This document shows, in pieces, positions 46,927 through 61,615 of a DNA stretch of 64,000 nucleotides. The stretch comes from Umbilicaria muhlenbergii. Taxonomy: Eukaryota; Ascomycota; Lecanoromycetes; Umbilicariales; Umbilicariaceae. The DNA lies in the NCBI GenBank assembly GCA_000611775.1, contig KK106981.1, forward strand, positions 1,545,507 to 1,609,506. The letters are read 5' to 3'. The position numbers and the translations under genes were made by a program. The notes under the pieces were generated by a model, which worked only from the letters and a program-made list of their open reading frames with translations, did not search any database and was not told the origin of the DNA. The stretch's first letter is position 1; the number at the start of each line of letters is the position of its first letter.

Positions 46927-49900
46927 TGTGACAGGTATGACATTCTCTTGTTGTAGCTTCTATCATACTGAGCATCTTAATCACAGTGTCATTGCAGCAA
47001 GCACATATAATTTCTTCTGCACTGACTTATAATTCTTGCTTCCTAAATGAAAGGACTGTCACATTATTTCAGCAGCAGTTGAGGTACTGACAGCCTTCAG
47101 CAGTTCATAATCAGGTCATCTTGATAAATCATCAGCAGGATTCTTCTTGTCCTCTTAATATGTGATCTTAAAGTTGTACTCAGTGAGTTTTTCAGCTCAC
47201 TTGAGCTGCCTTCATGTGAGGTTTGAGGTAGTCATGAATCAAACAAGGTTTGCATGATCAGTCAGTATGACAATTTGATGTTTAGCACCCTGACAGTAGT
47301 GCTGTCAATGATGCATGACTTTCATGATGACAAGGAGTTCTTGCTCATCTGTATCATATCAGGTCTCAGTATTTAGCAGCTTCTTACTGTAGTAAGTAAT
47401 TGATAATCAATGCAATTGACTGTTGACCTTGAAGTGTTGCATCAAGATTTCATCAATTGTGAATTCAGAGGCGTTCATTTCAACCCTCATGAATTTGTTT
47501 TCATTGAAGTAGTGTAGTAATGAAGCACTCATGAAGGTCTTCTTCAAAGCATTAAACACTTTCAATGCAGCTCCTGAAAGTGAAAAAGAAGCAGGTATGA
47601 TGTTTTCTTATTGTAGCTCTCCTTCAACTTGTGAGCTGCATGCTGAATAATTTGTGTTAAACCTCTGCAATGAGATCAGGCTGTTCTGCTTTCTTTTAAT
47701 AACAATCTGTTGAGACTGAAGAGGAGAGAATGATGTATTCTCAGTCTTTTTTTTATTCTTTCCTGTTTTCAGGAGATTTAACAGTGATGCTGTAATTTAT
47801 GAATAATCTCTTATAAACCTTCAGAAGAAGTTGATGAAGTTTAAAAAAACTTACAATTCATGAATGTTCTCTGATGATAATTATTCTTCAATGGCGTGAA
47901 TCCTTTCTGAACTCATATGTATGCCTTCAGTATTAATCTTAAACCTCAGGAAGTTCACTTTCATTGCATTGAAGAAGCATTTGCTGATCTTAAGATGAAG
48001 ATCATGATGTCATAATGCAGTTAATACTTGTTGTACATGCTCCTCATGTTCAGATTCATCTTTGCTGAAGATCAGGATATCATCTAGATAAATCATGCAG
48101 ATTATATCAAGGAACTCATCAAGAGCCTTATCAATGAATGCCTGAAACATAGCAGGAGCATTCATGAGACTGAAAAGCATGACAAGATATTTGAACAGGC
48201 TGAATCATGTTCAAAATGCTGTTTTTCACTCATCTTCACCCTTGATTCATATTTGATTATATGCATTCTTGCAGTTCAGCTTAGTGAACTTCTTAGCTCC
48301 TTGAAGATGATTCAACATGTCTGATATAAGTGATAGTGAGTAGTGATTTTTAATGATAATATCATTCAAGCGCTTATAATCAATGACTAGTCATAGGCTG
48401 CTGTCTGATTTCAGTACAAACATAACAGGTGAAGCTGCAGATGATATTAATTTGCAAATTATGCTTACCTTCATAACATTGTTTAAATATACCTTGAGTA
48501 CATCAAGCTCAGCTGAAGACATCAAGTATAACTTTCTGAATGAAGGTTGCTGCTCTGATTTCAAGTCAATAACATGATCATGTGAACCTCTTTCAGATAA
48601 AGACTGCTTCTCAGCTGCCTGAAATATGTCTGTGAAGTCATGATATTCAGGAGGTAGACTGTCATAGACATTATCATATTTTTTGTCATATCACAATGAG
48701 TTCATCTGTAGGGTATATTTTTTCATATCAGCCACTAGGTCCGCCGGCCCTATAAAGCAGTCAGTAATGATGAGGTTGTTCATATGTAGAACATTCTTCA
48801 ACACCTTCTTTTCATCAGCAGTGAATATACAGCATGCAGTAGTATGTTTTGACTTTCTTCATAAGAATTTACTCATATCATAGTAGTGATTTGAGTTTGC
48901 ATGAACTAAAAATGATAACCTGAGGACAAAAGGAGCTGATGTGTTGTCTTGTGTGATAAAGAAATGATTGCTATAGTGGTAAGGTTGATCATCAGTGTTG
49001 TACATCATAATCATCAGTATGACAGACTCTGATAGCTCAATCACATTACCTCATGCATTACCTTGAGCCTCATAGGATTCAGTCAGTAGAGACAGCTTAT
49101 TGACAACATCTCATGTGATTGTATTACCCTGGCTGCCGTTGTTGATAATATATGAATATTTTTTCTTCAGATCATCTCTTGTTGTATGAGAGTTCACCTT
49201 TAGCTGCTCTGATATCAGATGTGAGATATCATCAATGATAAGTAAAAAGATGAGCTGAAGGTTGATCATGAGTCATTTATTCACATCAATCATGATAATG
49301 ACTGCTGTTGATCATCTCATCATACATTCATTTGTTCAATGACTGATGACTTCACACTTAATACAGAGGTCTGCTGCTTTTCATGCATTTACTTCATTCT
49401 TAAGAATAAAGTCTTCTTGTCAGCATGAGGGTCCTGTGAACATTTATGTTGTTGTCATGATCACTTTCTCTGCAACTGATATGTGATTTAAATTTCAGCT
49501 TTGATCACAATTACTTTCTTGATAAGAGCCTCATGAATTGTTCTCTCTTTCATGATTGAATTGTTGAGGGTGAGAGATTTATTATTTGATGAAAGATTCT
49601 TTTCTGTCATAATATGACATCTGTGTCATACTTTTGTCATTATTGTCAGTTTTGCTTTGATGATCCTTTTTGATGTCTGAGCAGCTTCAGAATGATTCAT
49701 GATTGATGATGATGTCAAGATGTGCTGAAATTTCCTGCACTGACTGTCTTGCAACCTGTGTCAGATCTCAATGTTGTAGTTCAGTCAGAACATGATGAAG
49801 AAGTCTTGATCATCAGTGATTTTAAATGAGCATCTCACTGATTTCCTTGTGTGAAGCTGAAAGGAAGCAGTAGAGTTCTGATAATTTATTATATCAAGAG

Positions 49901-50693
49901 GTGATTGTATCATGACTGTGAGGTTCAGCTGCATTGAAGATGATGATATTTTGTTCATTCATGTCTTCATCAGAGGATAGGTTCTTCTTTAGAATCTTTA
50001 AAAAGTTGTTATAAATGACTCAAGTGTGATCATGCTGCTCCTTTTGCTTCTGTCAATCACTCATGACTGTTTTCTCAAGGTAGGTGCCTGCTCAGATGAT
50101 GAAATCTCATTTGATAGAAAATTGCTCTGACATCAGCTCTCAGTTTTAATTGATTTCATTCAAGTATTCTTGAAGTTTTCATCTCATGACTTTAACACCT
50201 CCTGCATAGAGATGAGGCTCTCATGACTTTATAAGGTGTTGAAAAGGAGGAGGTGTGATATCTGTCATAACTTGATGTCATAATTCATGTGATGAACCTG
50301 CATCATTCTCTGAGTTTATTGTAGTTGAAGGATTTTCTTGCAGATGTTGATTAAATTTCTGAAGCTTCCTTTTATTGTTCTTAAACTTAATTTCTTGTCA
50401 TATGTGTTGTAACTGTAATCACTGACGCTTGATGATCTCCTGATTATGAGCAGTGACTGTCTCAAGGTCTTCAATGATGTCATTGAGGTTGCCTGCAGTG
50501 ATATGTTCATCATCATCAATGATGTCAGAAGTAGAGGTATCAATGACTGATAATGTAAACCTGTTAATTGAAGAGCCTGTCTCAGTTTAATTATTAACTG
50601 TTTCACTGACCTGATGAGATTGAAGTGTTGATGTCATCATGTCTTATTTGCTTTTAACATGACTGTTCACCTGAAGGTACTGAGTGATCAGTA

Positions 50694-50960
50694 TGTAAAA
50701 AGCTGAGTGTATGATGATCATCATAGTGATGTTTGAACGGGGTGTCGTAGGCAATATAATCATGATGAGATTAATGCAATGATTATACATCTTCTATTCA
50801 GTGGCAAAACTGATCATTAAGGAAGCAGGTTTCTGAACCTCCTTGTGAAGAGTTTTACTTAATGTCAAGGCGCTAGGCGCTGAGTCATCATGTTTATATA
50901 ATGTCATATTATAGTGTTGTACTTGTTGTACTGTCATACTATTATATGATGACCCTGACA
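50694..50960 (-). repeat. LTR of element B copy 2 (5' side)
   Basis: A 267-bp partner of 42,631-42,897, followed by the CACTT duplicate. Confidence 0.92.
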
Positions 50961-53889
50961 CACTTTCCTTAAATGATCAGCATGAAAGATGTTGTTCATC
51001 TTCATGTGTTCAGGTAGCTTCAGAACATAGAAGTGATCTTTCATGTTGAAGATTCAGTAGAGGCCTGTCACTTGATGATTCAACTTTAAGCTAAATCTTT
51101 CAGTGATTCAACTCTTTCAAGTAACATAAACTCAGTCTCTGATGAAGAAGTCTGATTCTCTTCAGTGCTTATTTGTCTGATCTGTCATCTTATTTTAAGC
51201 TTGTTTCAGGTTTTCCTTTGCTCATTTAATCACATCATGAGCTTTAATAATGAAGGTCTGAGCTTCTTCTCTTGTCAATTGCTCTCTTACAGTGTTTGAG
51301 GATTGTGTTCACTCTTTTCAATGAAAGTGTAGATGAGGGGTCTGTCTCAACTTCAACTCATAAAGTGACATGCCTGTGAACTCATGAGTGAGAACCACTT
51401 GAGTGAAATTCATTATTAATAAAAAGTCTGATCAGTTGTCTTGAAAGTGATTCATGAAGGGGTGAAGTTGTTGATTGATGTACTGATTTAATACCTCAGT
51501 GCTTTTATTCATCTGTGAGTGATATGCTGTTGAAAGCTTTTGCTTTACCCTCACAAGCTTGCAGAGTTCATTCATGAATGTTGAAATGAACTGAGACCCT
51601 CAGTCTGACATTGCTGTCTCAGGTGTTTCATAGATTCTTCAGATGTACTTATAATATAATTGCACAACTTGAGCTGCTGTAACTGTCTTCTGACATGACA
51701 GCAAGAAGGCCCTTTTTTTAAAGTGATTGATAATGACAAATATGTTATCAAAGCCTTTCTTGTCCTGTGAGAAGGATTTAAAGTTGAATGAGACATGCTG
51801 TCAGCACTTATCTTCAATTAATAAAGAGTGAAGTAGGCCTGAGGTTTTGTCTCAGAGTACATGCATTCAACAGCATGTTCAGCAGTTTAAAATAAAAACT
51901 GAACAGTCATTTGACAGACTTGATCAGTAATATTGAACTGACAACAGCTTTGCTGTTTTAATCTTGCTTGAGTGTGCTGTCACTGATGTTGAATGAGCTT
52001 CATTAATTAAATGAGTCTGCAAAGTGTCAACATTCAGCATCATGAGCTTCTCAAATCATGTAAGAAGATTATTTTAAAGCTTTTAATCTCATTTCTTCTT
52101 TCTTGTCATCTGATGATACTGATTTAGTGATTCATGAGAGTGATTGACTTGCAGAATCTGATTCATCAGCTGATAAGAATTTTTCACATGTTCAGTCTCA
52201 TTCAGTGAATCACTTTCAACATTCATTGAATCCTCACTTATTGTGATTATTATGCAATTAAAATTTAAAAACAACTGTGTTCATGCAGTGATGTTCTTTT
52301 CTTTTTGAGTGATCAACTTATCATGTTTTCTTGTCAGAGCATCAACAATGATGTTGATTATTCTTGAGTGATAAGTAATCTTGAAGTTGTAGTCTGTCAC
52401 AATATCAGCTCATCTAGCTTGCCGTGAATTAAGTAATCACTTAATGATAAAATACTTTAGAGCATGATGATCTGTAATTGTAACAAAAGAGGCTGCTTGT
52501 AAGTTTAATAACATGTTACATCATTCTTGAAGAGTTTTAACAACTGTTAACATCTCTCTGTCATGAATCTCATATCACATTTCCTCAGATGACATTGTCT
52601 TTGAGAAGTAAATTGCAGATTTTCACTTGTCATTTTTCTGTTGCTGAGTGAGCACTTCTGCAACAACTTCACTGCTGACATCTGTCTTCATTTGAGTTTT
52701 CAAATAAAGTGAGTAATGAGCTCAGACAGCATCTGATAACATCAGCTTTTTTGCCTTCTTAAAAGCTTGAATTTTCAGCTCTTTTAAGAAGTGTCAGGCC
52801 CCTTTTGCAGTCAGCTTTATCAACAGGTGTACAACTCAACCTCATTTTTTTAATGAGCAATGATAGAAGTTGCAGAATCTCAGGAAGGATTGAATTTTTT
52901 TAATTAATTTTAATAATAATCAATCCTTGACAACAGAAACTTTATCTGAGTTTATTATAATATCTGCAATGCTGATGATGAAGCTCAGAAACTTGATAAA
53001 TTGAATGCTGAACTCACTCTTTTTTATGTTCACTTGTAGACTTGCTTCCTTAAAGTGTTGAAGCATCTTTTTAACTTGAGTGTCATGTTTCAACAGATCC
53101 TCTGAGTAGATCAAAATATTATTCACATAAATTATGCAGAAATTGTTCAAGTAATCAAATAAGATGTTGTTGATATACCTCTGAAAGAAGGTGAGTCTGT
53201 TGCAAAGATTAAAAGATAAAATCTTGTATTTGTAAGATCTGTATCTCATTTAAAAAGTGATTAAATTCTTGACAGACTTTTTCATCTGTATTCAGTAGAA
53301 CACCTGCTTAACATTCAGTTTAATAAAAACCTTTGCTTTAATTAGTCATGTTAAGGTCTCTTTAATTAAAGGCAAGGAGTACTTATCCTTCTTAATGATT
53401 ATATTGAGTTTTTGATAATCAACATAAAAACATCACTCCTCTTCAAGTTTCTTTGCAAAGAGAACTGATGATGTGTAAGAAGCATCATTAAAGATTATGA
53501 AACTCTTTTTCAGATGATCTTTAAGATAAACCTTGATTAACTTCAACTGCTTCAGTGACATGCTGTACAAGAGACTTGAGGTCAGGTTGTTCTCATCTTT
53601 TAAGATGATATCATGATTCACTTTTTCCTTATGTAGAGGCAACTGATCTGATGCTGTCTTGCTGAAAACCTTCACAAACTCTTAATACTGATGAGGTAAT
53701 TTTTTCTTTATTCTCTGATTCAACTTTATTTCATTCTGCAGTAGCAGACAGGGGTTCCTTCAGTTTTTTATCAAATGATCAACCTCATGAATGTTAATGA
53801 TGTTGATAATCATCTCTTTTCTTTTAACATTGCATAAGAAGTTTCTCACTTTCAGAAGTGCAATATTCACTTCTTGATAAAGAGGAGGT

Positions 53890-54179
53890 TGTCAGGGCCA
53901 TCATATATATAATATGACAATACAACATTATGATACAACATTATAATATGACACTATGATATGACATTATAACTTAAATATGATGACTCAGCGCCTAGCA
54001 TCTTGACATCAAGTGAAAACTCTTCACAAGGAAGTGCAGAAACCTGCTTCCTCAGTGATTAATTTTGTCACTGAATAAAAGATGTATAATCATTGCATTG
54101 ACCTCATCATGATTATATTGTTTATAACACTCTGTTCAAACATCATTATGACACTCTGTCATACATCTCATCTCTTACA
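53890..54179 (+). repeat. 5' LTR of element B copy 3
   Basis: A 290-bp sequence from TGTCAGGG to CTCTTACA, inverted relative to the LTRs of copies 1 and 2. It is preceded by GAGGT, which would be its left target duplicate. Confidence 0.88.
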
Positions 54180-57100
54180 TACTGATCACTCAGTACCTTC
54201 AGGTGAACGGTCACGTCAGAAGCAAATAAAACATGATGATATCAACACTTCAATCTCATCAGGTCAGCAAAGCAGTCAATTAAGTTGAATTAAAGTCTTC
54301 AATTAACAGGTTTACATTATCAGCTGTCAACATCTCTGCTTCTGACATTATCAATGACAATAATGAACATATTAATGCAGGTAACCTTGATGACTTCATT
54401 AATAATCTTGAAACAGTCACTGCTCACAATCAGGAAGTCATCAAGTGTCAGTGATTATAATTATAACACATATGACAAGAAATTAAGTTTGAGGATAATA
54501 AAAAAGAGCTTCAGAAGCTCAATCAACACCTGTAAGAAAATCTTTTAATTATGATAAATTCAAGAAATGATGCAAGTTCATCACATGAATTATGATGTCA
54601 AGTTATGACAGACATCACACCTCTCCCTTTTCAACACCTTATAAAGTCATGAGAGCCTCATCTCTATGCAGGAGGTGTTAAAGTCATGAGATGAAAACTT
54701 TAAAAATATCTGAATGAAATTAATCAGAATCAAGAGCTGATGTCAGAGCAATTTCTTACTGAATGAGATTTCATCATCTGAGCAGGCACCTACCTTGAGA
54801 AAACAGTCATGAGTGACTGATGAAAGCAAAAGAAGCAGCATGATCACACTTAAGTCATTTATAACAACTTTTTAAAAATTCTAGAGAAGAACTTATCCTC
54901 TGATGAAGACATGAATGAATGAAATATCATCATTTTTAATGCAGTTGAATTTCATAATCATGATATAATCACCTTCTGATACAATAAATTATCAGAACTC
55001 TACCGCTTCTTTTCAGCTTCACATAAGGAAATTGATGAGATGCTCATTTAAAATCACTGATGATCAAGGCTTCCTCATCACATTCTGACTGAACTATGAT
55101 GTTGAGATCTGACACAGGTTGTAAGACAGTCAATGCAGGAAATTTCAGCACATCTTGATGTCATCATCAATCATGAATCATTCTGAAGCTGCTCAGACAT
55201 CAAAAAGGATCATTAAAGCAAAACTGATAACAACAACAAAAGTACAACACAGATGTCATACTATGACAAAAAAGAATCTCTCACTGAACAATAAACAATC
55301 TGCACTTAATTCACTCAATTCAGCTGTGAAAGAGAGAATAACTCATGAGGTTCTTATCATGAAAGTGACTGCAATCAGAGTCAGAATCTCAATCATATAT
55401 CAATCACTGAGAGAGCAACTACAATGATGACATGAACATTTACAACCCTCTCATGCTGACAAGGAGACTTCATCTCAAGGAATAAAGTGAATGCATGAAG
55501 ATCAGCAAGTCTTTGCATTAAATGTGAAGTCATCAATCACTAAATAAATGATTATACAATTGAATGATCTACAGTTGTCTTCACTGCAGTCAATGTGAAT
55601 AAATGACTCACAGATCACCTTCAGTTTGCTTCATTATTAATTATTAATGATATCTCACGTCTGATATCAGAGCAACTAGAGGTGAAACTGCACATAATGA
55701 CAATGAGTGATATGATGAGCAAATCTCCACAATATTCATATATTATCAACAATGACAGTCAGGGTAATACAATCACATGAGATGTTATCAATAAGCTGTT
55801 CTTACTGACTGAATCCTATGAGGCTCAAGGCAATGCATGAGATAATGTGATTGAGCTATCAGAGTCTGTCATACTGATGATTACAGCATACAACACTGAC
55901 AGTTAATCTTATCACTATAGCAATCATTTCTTTATCACACAAGACAACACATCAGCTTCTTTTGTCCTCAGGTTATCATTTCTAATTCATGCAAACTCAA
56001 ATCACTACTATGATACAGGTAAATTCCTATGAAGAAAGTTAAAACATATTATCACATGTCATATATTCATCACTGATGAAAAGAAGGTGTTGAAGAATGT
56101 TTTATGTATGAACAACCTCATCATTATTAACTGCTTTATAAAGCTGATGAACTTAGTGACTGATATGAAAAAATATACCCTACAGATGAACTCATTGTGA
56201 TATGACAAAGAGTACAACAATGTTTATGACAGTTTACCTCCTGAATATCATGACTTCACAGACATATTTCAGGCAGCTGAGAAGCAGTCTTTATCTGAGA
56301 GAGGTTCACATGATCATGTCATTGACTTAAAATCAAGGCAGCAACCTTCATTTAAAAAGTTATACTTGATGTCCTCAGCTGAGCTTGATGTACTGAAGGT
56401 ATATTTAGATGATGTTATGAAGACAGGTATAATTTATAAATTAATATCATCTGTGACTTCACCTGTTATGTTTGTACTGAAATCAGATGGCAGTTTATGA
56501 CTAGTCATTGATTATAAGCACTTGAATGATATTATCATTAAAAATCACTACTCATTATCACTTATATCAGACATGTTGAATCATCTTCAAGGAGTTAAGA
56601 AGTTCACTAAGCTGAACTGCAAGAATGCATATAATTAAATATGAATCAAGGGTGAAGATGAGTGAAAAACAGCATTCTGAACATGATTCAGTCTGTTTGA
56701 ATATCTTGTCATGCTTTTCAGTCTCATGAATGCTCCTGCTACATTTCAGGTATTCATTAATAAGACTCTTGATGAGTTCCTTGATATAACTTGTGTGATT
56801 TATCTAGATGATATCCTGATCTTCAGCAAAGATGAATCTGAACATGAGGAGTATGTATGACAAGTATTAACTGCATTATGACATCATGATTTTCATCTTA
56901 AGATCAGCAAATGCTTCTTTAATGCAATAAAAGTGAACTTCCTGAGGTTTAAGATCAATACTGAAGGCATACATATGAGTTCAGAAAGGATTCACGTCAT
57001 TGAAGAATGACTACCCTCAGAGAATGTTCATGAATTGCAAGTTTTTCTAAGCTTCACTAACTTCTTCTGAAGATTTATAAGAGATTATTCATGAATTACA

Positions 57101-57979
57101 GCATCACTGTTAAATCTCCTGAAAACAGGAAAGAATAAAAAGAAGATTGAGAATACATCATTCTCTCTTCTTCAGTCTCAATGAACTGTTATTAAAAGAA
57201 AGCAGAACAGCCTGACCTCATTGTGAAAATTTAATACAAAGTATTCAGCATGCAACCTGCAAGTCAGAGGAAAGTTATAACAAGAAAACATCATACCTGT
57301 CTTTTTTTCACTCTCAGAAGTCACATTGAAAGTGTTTAATGCTCTGAAGAAGACCTTCATGAGTGCTTTATTACTACATTATTTTGATGAAAACAAACTC
57401 ATGAGAGTTGAAATGAACGCCTCTGAATTCACAATTGATGAAATCTTGATGCAACACTTCAAAGTCAACAGTCAATTGCACTGATTATTAATTATTTATT
57501 ACAGTAAGAAGCTGCTAGATATTAAGACTTAATATGATACAGATGAGCAAAAGCTCCTTGTCATCATGAAAGTCATGCATCATTAATGACATTACTGTTG
57601 AGGCGCTAAGCACCTGATCATCATATTGACTGATCATGCAAACCTTGTTTGATTTATGACTACCTCAAACCTCACATGAAGGCAGCTCAAGTGAGCTGAA
57701 AAGCTCACTGAGTATGACTTTAAGGTCACATATCAAGAGGACAAGAAGAACTCTGCTGACAGTCTGTCAAGATGACCTGATTATGAACTGCTGAAGACTG
57801 TCAGTACTTTAACTGTTGTTGAAATAATGTGACAGTCCTTCTGTTTAGGAAGCAAGGATTATAAGTCAGTGCAGAAGAAATTATACATGCTTGCTGCAAT
57901 GACACTGCAGTCAAGACACTCAGTATGACAGAGGTTATGACAAAAGAATGTCATATCTGTCACAATGAATAATATCAGT

Positions 57980-58425
57980 ATGATGAATATTAAAGTTGAC
58001 AGCATGATTGAAACATCAGCAGTTCATGATCTACATGCTCAAGAAGCAAGTCATGATGAATATATTAATACAATAAATACTGAAGCTGACAGCATGACTG
58101 AAACATCAGCAGTTCATGATCTACATACTTAAAAAGCAAGCTGTGATGAATATATCAGTATGATGAATACTTACTGAAGTTGACAGCATGATTGAAACAT
58201 CAGCAGTCTGTGACCTACATGCTTAAAAAGCAAGCCGTGATGAATATGTCAGTATGATGTATGCTGAAGCTGATGACACAACTGAAACATCAGCAGTTCA
58301 TGGCCTACATGCTTAAGAAGCAAGCCGTGATGAACATATCAATATGATGAATACTGAAGCCGGTGATATGACTGAAACATCAGCAGTTCATGACTTATAT
58401 GCTTAAGAAGCAAGCTGTGACTGAA
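57980..58425. repeat. 90-bp tandem repeats in the pol spacer of element B copy 3
   Basis: About five units of about 90 bp (ACTGAAACATCAGCAGTTCATG ...), more than in copies 1 and 2. Confidence 0.8.
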
Positions 58426-60165
58426 TAAAAAAACCTGAGTATGCAGAACCTGAGCAGCACTTAATTAAGAATAATGCAGCAAGCACTGTAGTTATAAATG
58501 ATGATGCAAATCATGTTCTTATTAATCTTTAAATTGAGGATAACACTTCTTCTGTTGACACTGTTGAAGCGCTTCAGCTCATGTCTACTCACTCACCTCT
58601 AAATGAGGAGATAACAGCTTATACAAGAATGTTTATTAAACAACTTAAATATACAATTCATACTGAACAGTCAAAAGACAGTTTGATATGATGAGTATGA
58701 CAGGAATTAACTACCCCTCTTGAGGATAAAAACAACTTGACTGAGTCAGAAATGATAAATATGATGACAATACTCTCTGATGTAATGAAACATTAAGAGG
58801 AAATTGAGGATGTTGTATATTATAATGATAAGATCTACATTCTGCAGAACTCTGCCCTCTGCAATGTGATGATCAGTTGATTTCATGATGATGTCTTTGC
58901 AAGTCATTTCAAGAAGTCAAGAATTACAGAATTAATGTGATGATCTTATAATTAACCTGATGCTGTCAAAGATGTATGATGTTACTGTCATGATTATGTT
59001 AAATGTCAAAAGGTGAAGCCAGCTCATCATAAATCATACAGCTTATTAAACTCATTGTCAGTTTCAACTGAATCATGACATACAGTGACAATGAACTTCA
59101 TTATGAATTTATCACTGAGCAGCATGTATAAAAGTATGACATGAGATTCAATCCTTGTCATAATTAATAAGTTGACCAAAATGACTCATTATATTTTAAT
59201 ACAGAAGACAATGTCAGTTGCTGACTTCATTGAAGTGTTTATTCAGGACATAATTAAGCATCATGACATGTTAAAAGTTTTAATCACAGACAGAGATAAG
59301 CTGTTTACATCAGAGCAGTGAATCAGCTTCTGCTTTCACATGTGATGTCATCATAACATGTCAACAGCTTTTCACCTGCAAACTGATGATCAAACAAAGA
59401 GGCAGAACCAGTCCCTGAAGACATATTTATACATATTCATTGATAAGCAGCAAGAGAACTGAGTGAAGCTCTTACTTTGCATGAAGTTCTCATACAACAA
59501 CTTCATACATGCTGCTACAGGAAAGAGCCCCTTTCAGCTTAACTTAAAGTGAGACCCTCAGATGAGCTTAAGTAAGCTGCTTATACAGCATTTACATGAA
59601 TAAATAAGACTTTATACAGATGCACAGCAGCTTCAAGATCAAATTGCAACAACTCAAGAGCAATTATGACAGGTCAATGAGACATATGCAAATTATTATA
59701 ATCAGCACTGAATGAAGATAACATTCAAAGAAGGTGATTTAATACTGATCAATGAAAAAAATGTGTCAGTGAACAAGCAGATGAAGAAACTGCATTGAAA
59801 AAAACTCAGCTCATTCATGATATGACATGTGATAAGTCAGTCATTGTATGAACTTGATCTCTCAGAGGATTGAAACATCTATAATGTATTCAACATCACT
59901 TTATTGAAGTCATTTTAAAACACATGTTATGTGTCTTCTGCATTGACAGGAAAAGACCTACTACTTAACTGAAATGACAAGTGAGAAGTTGAGGCAATTG
60001 TGAATAATCACATTCATGACAGCAAGCTTCAATACCTCATTAAATGAAAGCTGACAAATCAGGTGTGAGATGACACATGAAAGTCAACACACTTCATCTG
60101 CAATATAAAGACAAAAATATGAAAATTTCATGCTGACAACTCTGACAAACAGAAATTCAGATGAG

Positions 60166-60335
60166 CCTTAAGATGTGATCTTTTAAGATTGATTGAGAAG
60201 CTGTCACAAAAGTCATGAGTCTTAAGATGTGACTCTTCAAGGTTGATTGAGAAGCTGTCACAAAAATCATGAGTCTTAAGATGTGACTCTTCAAGGTTGA
60301 TTGAGAAGCTGTCACAAAAATCATGAGCCTTAAGA
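60166..60335. repeat. About three 53-54-bp tandem repeats, element B copy 3
   Basis: Three units with GATTGAGAAGCTGTCACAAA, the reverse complement of the copy 2 repeats. Confidence 0.85.
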
Positions 60336-61075
60336 ACTGAAAACTTTGTCAGCTTTATTAACTTAATCTTTTATAACAGAGCCTGTGCTCTACAACAAGT
60401 ATGACAAAGGTTATGATGCTATGATGTTACAACAGGATCTTTAATAGAATTATTACATGAACTACATTATCACAGATGTGTCACATTGCAGAGAACACTT
60501 AAGCACAGAAGCATTTCATTTCAGGTCTGAAGATTAAAATGAATCTGAGATCAACACCTTGCACTCAACTCTTCATTAATGTCACATTAAGTCACTTTCA
60601 TTTATCTACTTGTCTTCTATCATCTTAAATTCTTCTTCATTATTGTCTGATGAAGCCTCTGACCTCATCTCCTTAATGTGTTGATGCTCACAGAGTTCAA
60701 TGTACTCTTGATGATGATGAGATTAATGAGTGTTGAGGACATGAAGAGCGTGAGCAGTGCTTTTCAGCAAGACAGCAAGAGCTTAAATGAGCTTATCAGA
60801 ACTACTGAATTAACACATTTTAATCTCAAAGAAGTTAAAAAACTCATGTTAAGAAGTGACTGCAGAGAGCATAAAGAATGTCAGTAGTGACTGATAAGAG
60901 ACAACAGCATGAGGAATTAATCAGCTGTCAAGCACTATACAACAATTAACATATCAGTAGTACAACAGTGCAATAGTGCAGCAGTACAACAAAATGTTGT
61001 ATGTACAACAATACAACAAGTACATCATATTCATACTAAATGAAACAAAATGAAAGAGAATTAAGAAAAATAAAT

Positions 61076-61615
61076 TTACAATGTGCTGTCATCCCTCCTG
61101 TCATCATAGACATGTGCATGCAGAATAATAACATCAGAGCTCTCAGAGGTCAAGGCAGTGATGATTGAAAACTTCATCATGCATTAATCATGAGAGTTGC
61201 AGAGTGATGTGTAATGAGTGCAGGCTGAATTGATCTGTGACATGAAGCACTGATCAACTTCAACTCTTCTGCAAGAGTCACAGTGAGCAGTATTTAACAG
61301 CATGTGACTGAGGTTCTCTCAAATCACACACTCATGATGATGACTCTGCTGCATGCACGCTGACAGTGAGGTATCATCATGACATCACACAGAGCAAGAA
61401 CTGCTGCTGAAGATGTCATTTAAAGGTAGACACTTGACTCTCTTCAGATGTTGAACAGTTAGTTTTATCATCCTGTTTTCTCATCTCTTTCTGAAGGTGT
61501 CAATCATCACAGTTTTATTTATTAACTTCAACTCAGAGCCCTCCTCATCACATTGAGCCTGAAGATCAATGAGCTTCCCTGATGAAGATGAGTCTCCACT
61601 GTTGTTTATGATCAT
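61076..61615 (-). pseudogene. Antisense Cys/His-rich frame of element B copy 3
   Basis: The counterpart of 20,661-21,194 and 43,386-43,919; about 540 bp, again on the strand opposite to pol and again between integrase and the 3' end. Broken. Confidence 0.5.

Larger units (their letters stand above)
42631..50960 (-). mobile_element. LTR element B, copy 2, nested in element C
   Basis: An 8,330-bp element with 267-bp LTRs at both ends and a CACTT duplicate (42,626-42,630 and 50,961-50,965). It has the same layout as copy 1 on the minus strand: gag near 50.65-49.7 kb, RT 48.8-48.0 kb, RNase H 47.6-47.1 kb, 90-bp repeat spacer 46.65-46.93 kb, integrase 46.1-45.2 kb, four 54-bp repeats at 44.64-44.86 kb, and the opposite-strand frame at 43.39-43.92 kb. 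Broken, with dozens of breaks. Confidence 0.92.
42018..53889 (-). mobile_element. LTR element C (Ty3/Gypsy with chromodomain), fossil, interrupted twice
   Basis: Minus-strand element seen in two pieces: 42,018-42,630 and 50,961-53,889, separated by element B copy 2. The first piece is the 3' LTR (42,018-42,224), a purine-rich tract and a chromodomain-like region (about 42,430-42,590). The second holds integrase (about 51.3-51.9 kb), RNase H (about 52.4-52.7 kb) and RT (about 52.9-53.68 kb) with a recognisable palm motif near 53.1 kb. The gag side and 5' LTR are not seen; they would lie beyond the insertion of element B copy 3 at 53,890. Broken, with dozens of breaks. Older than the B copies inside it. 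Confidence 0.8.
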
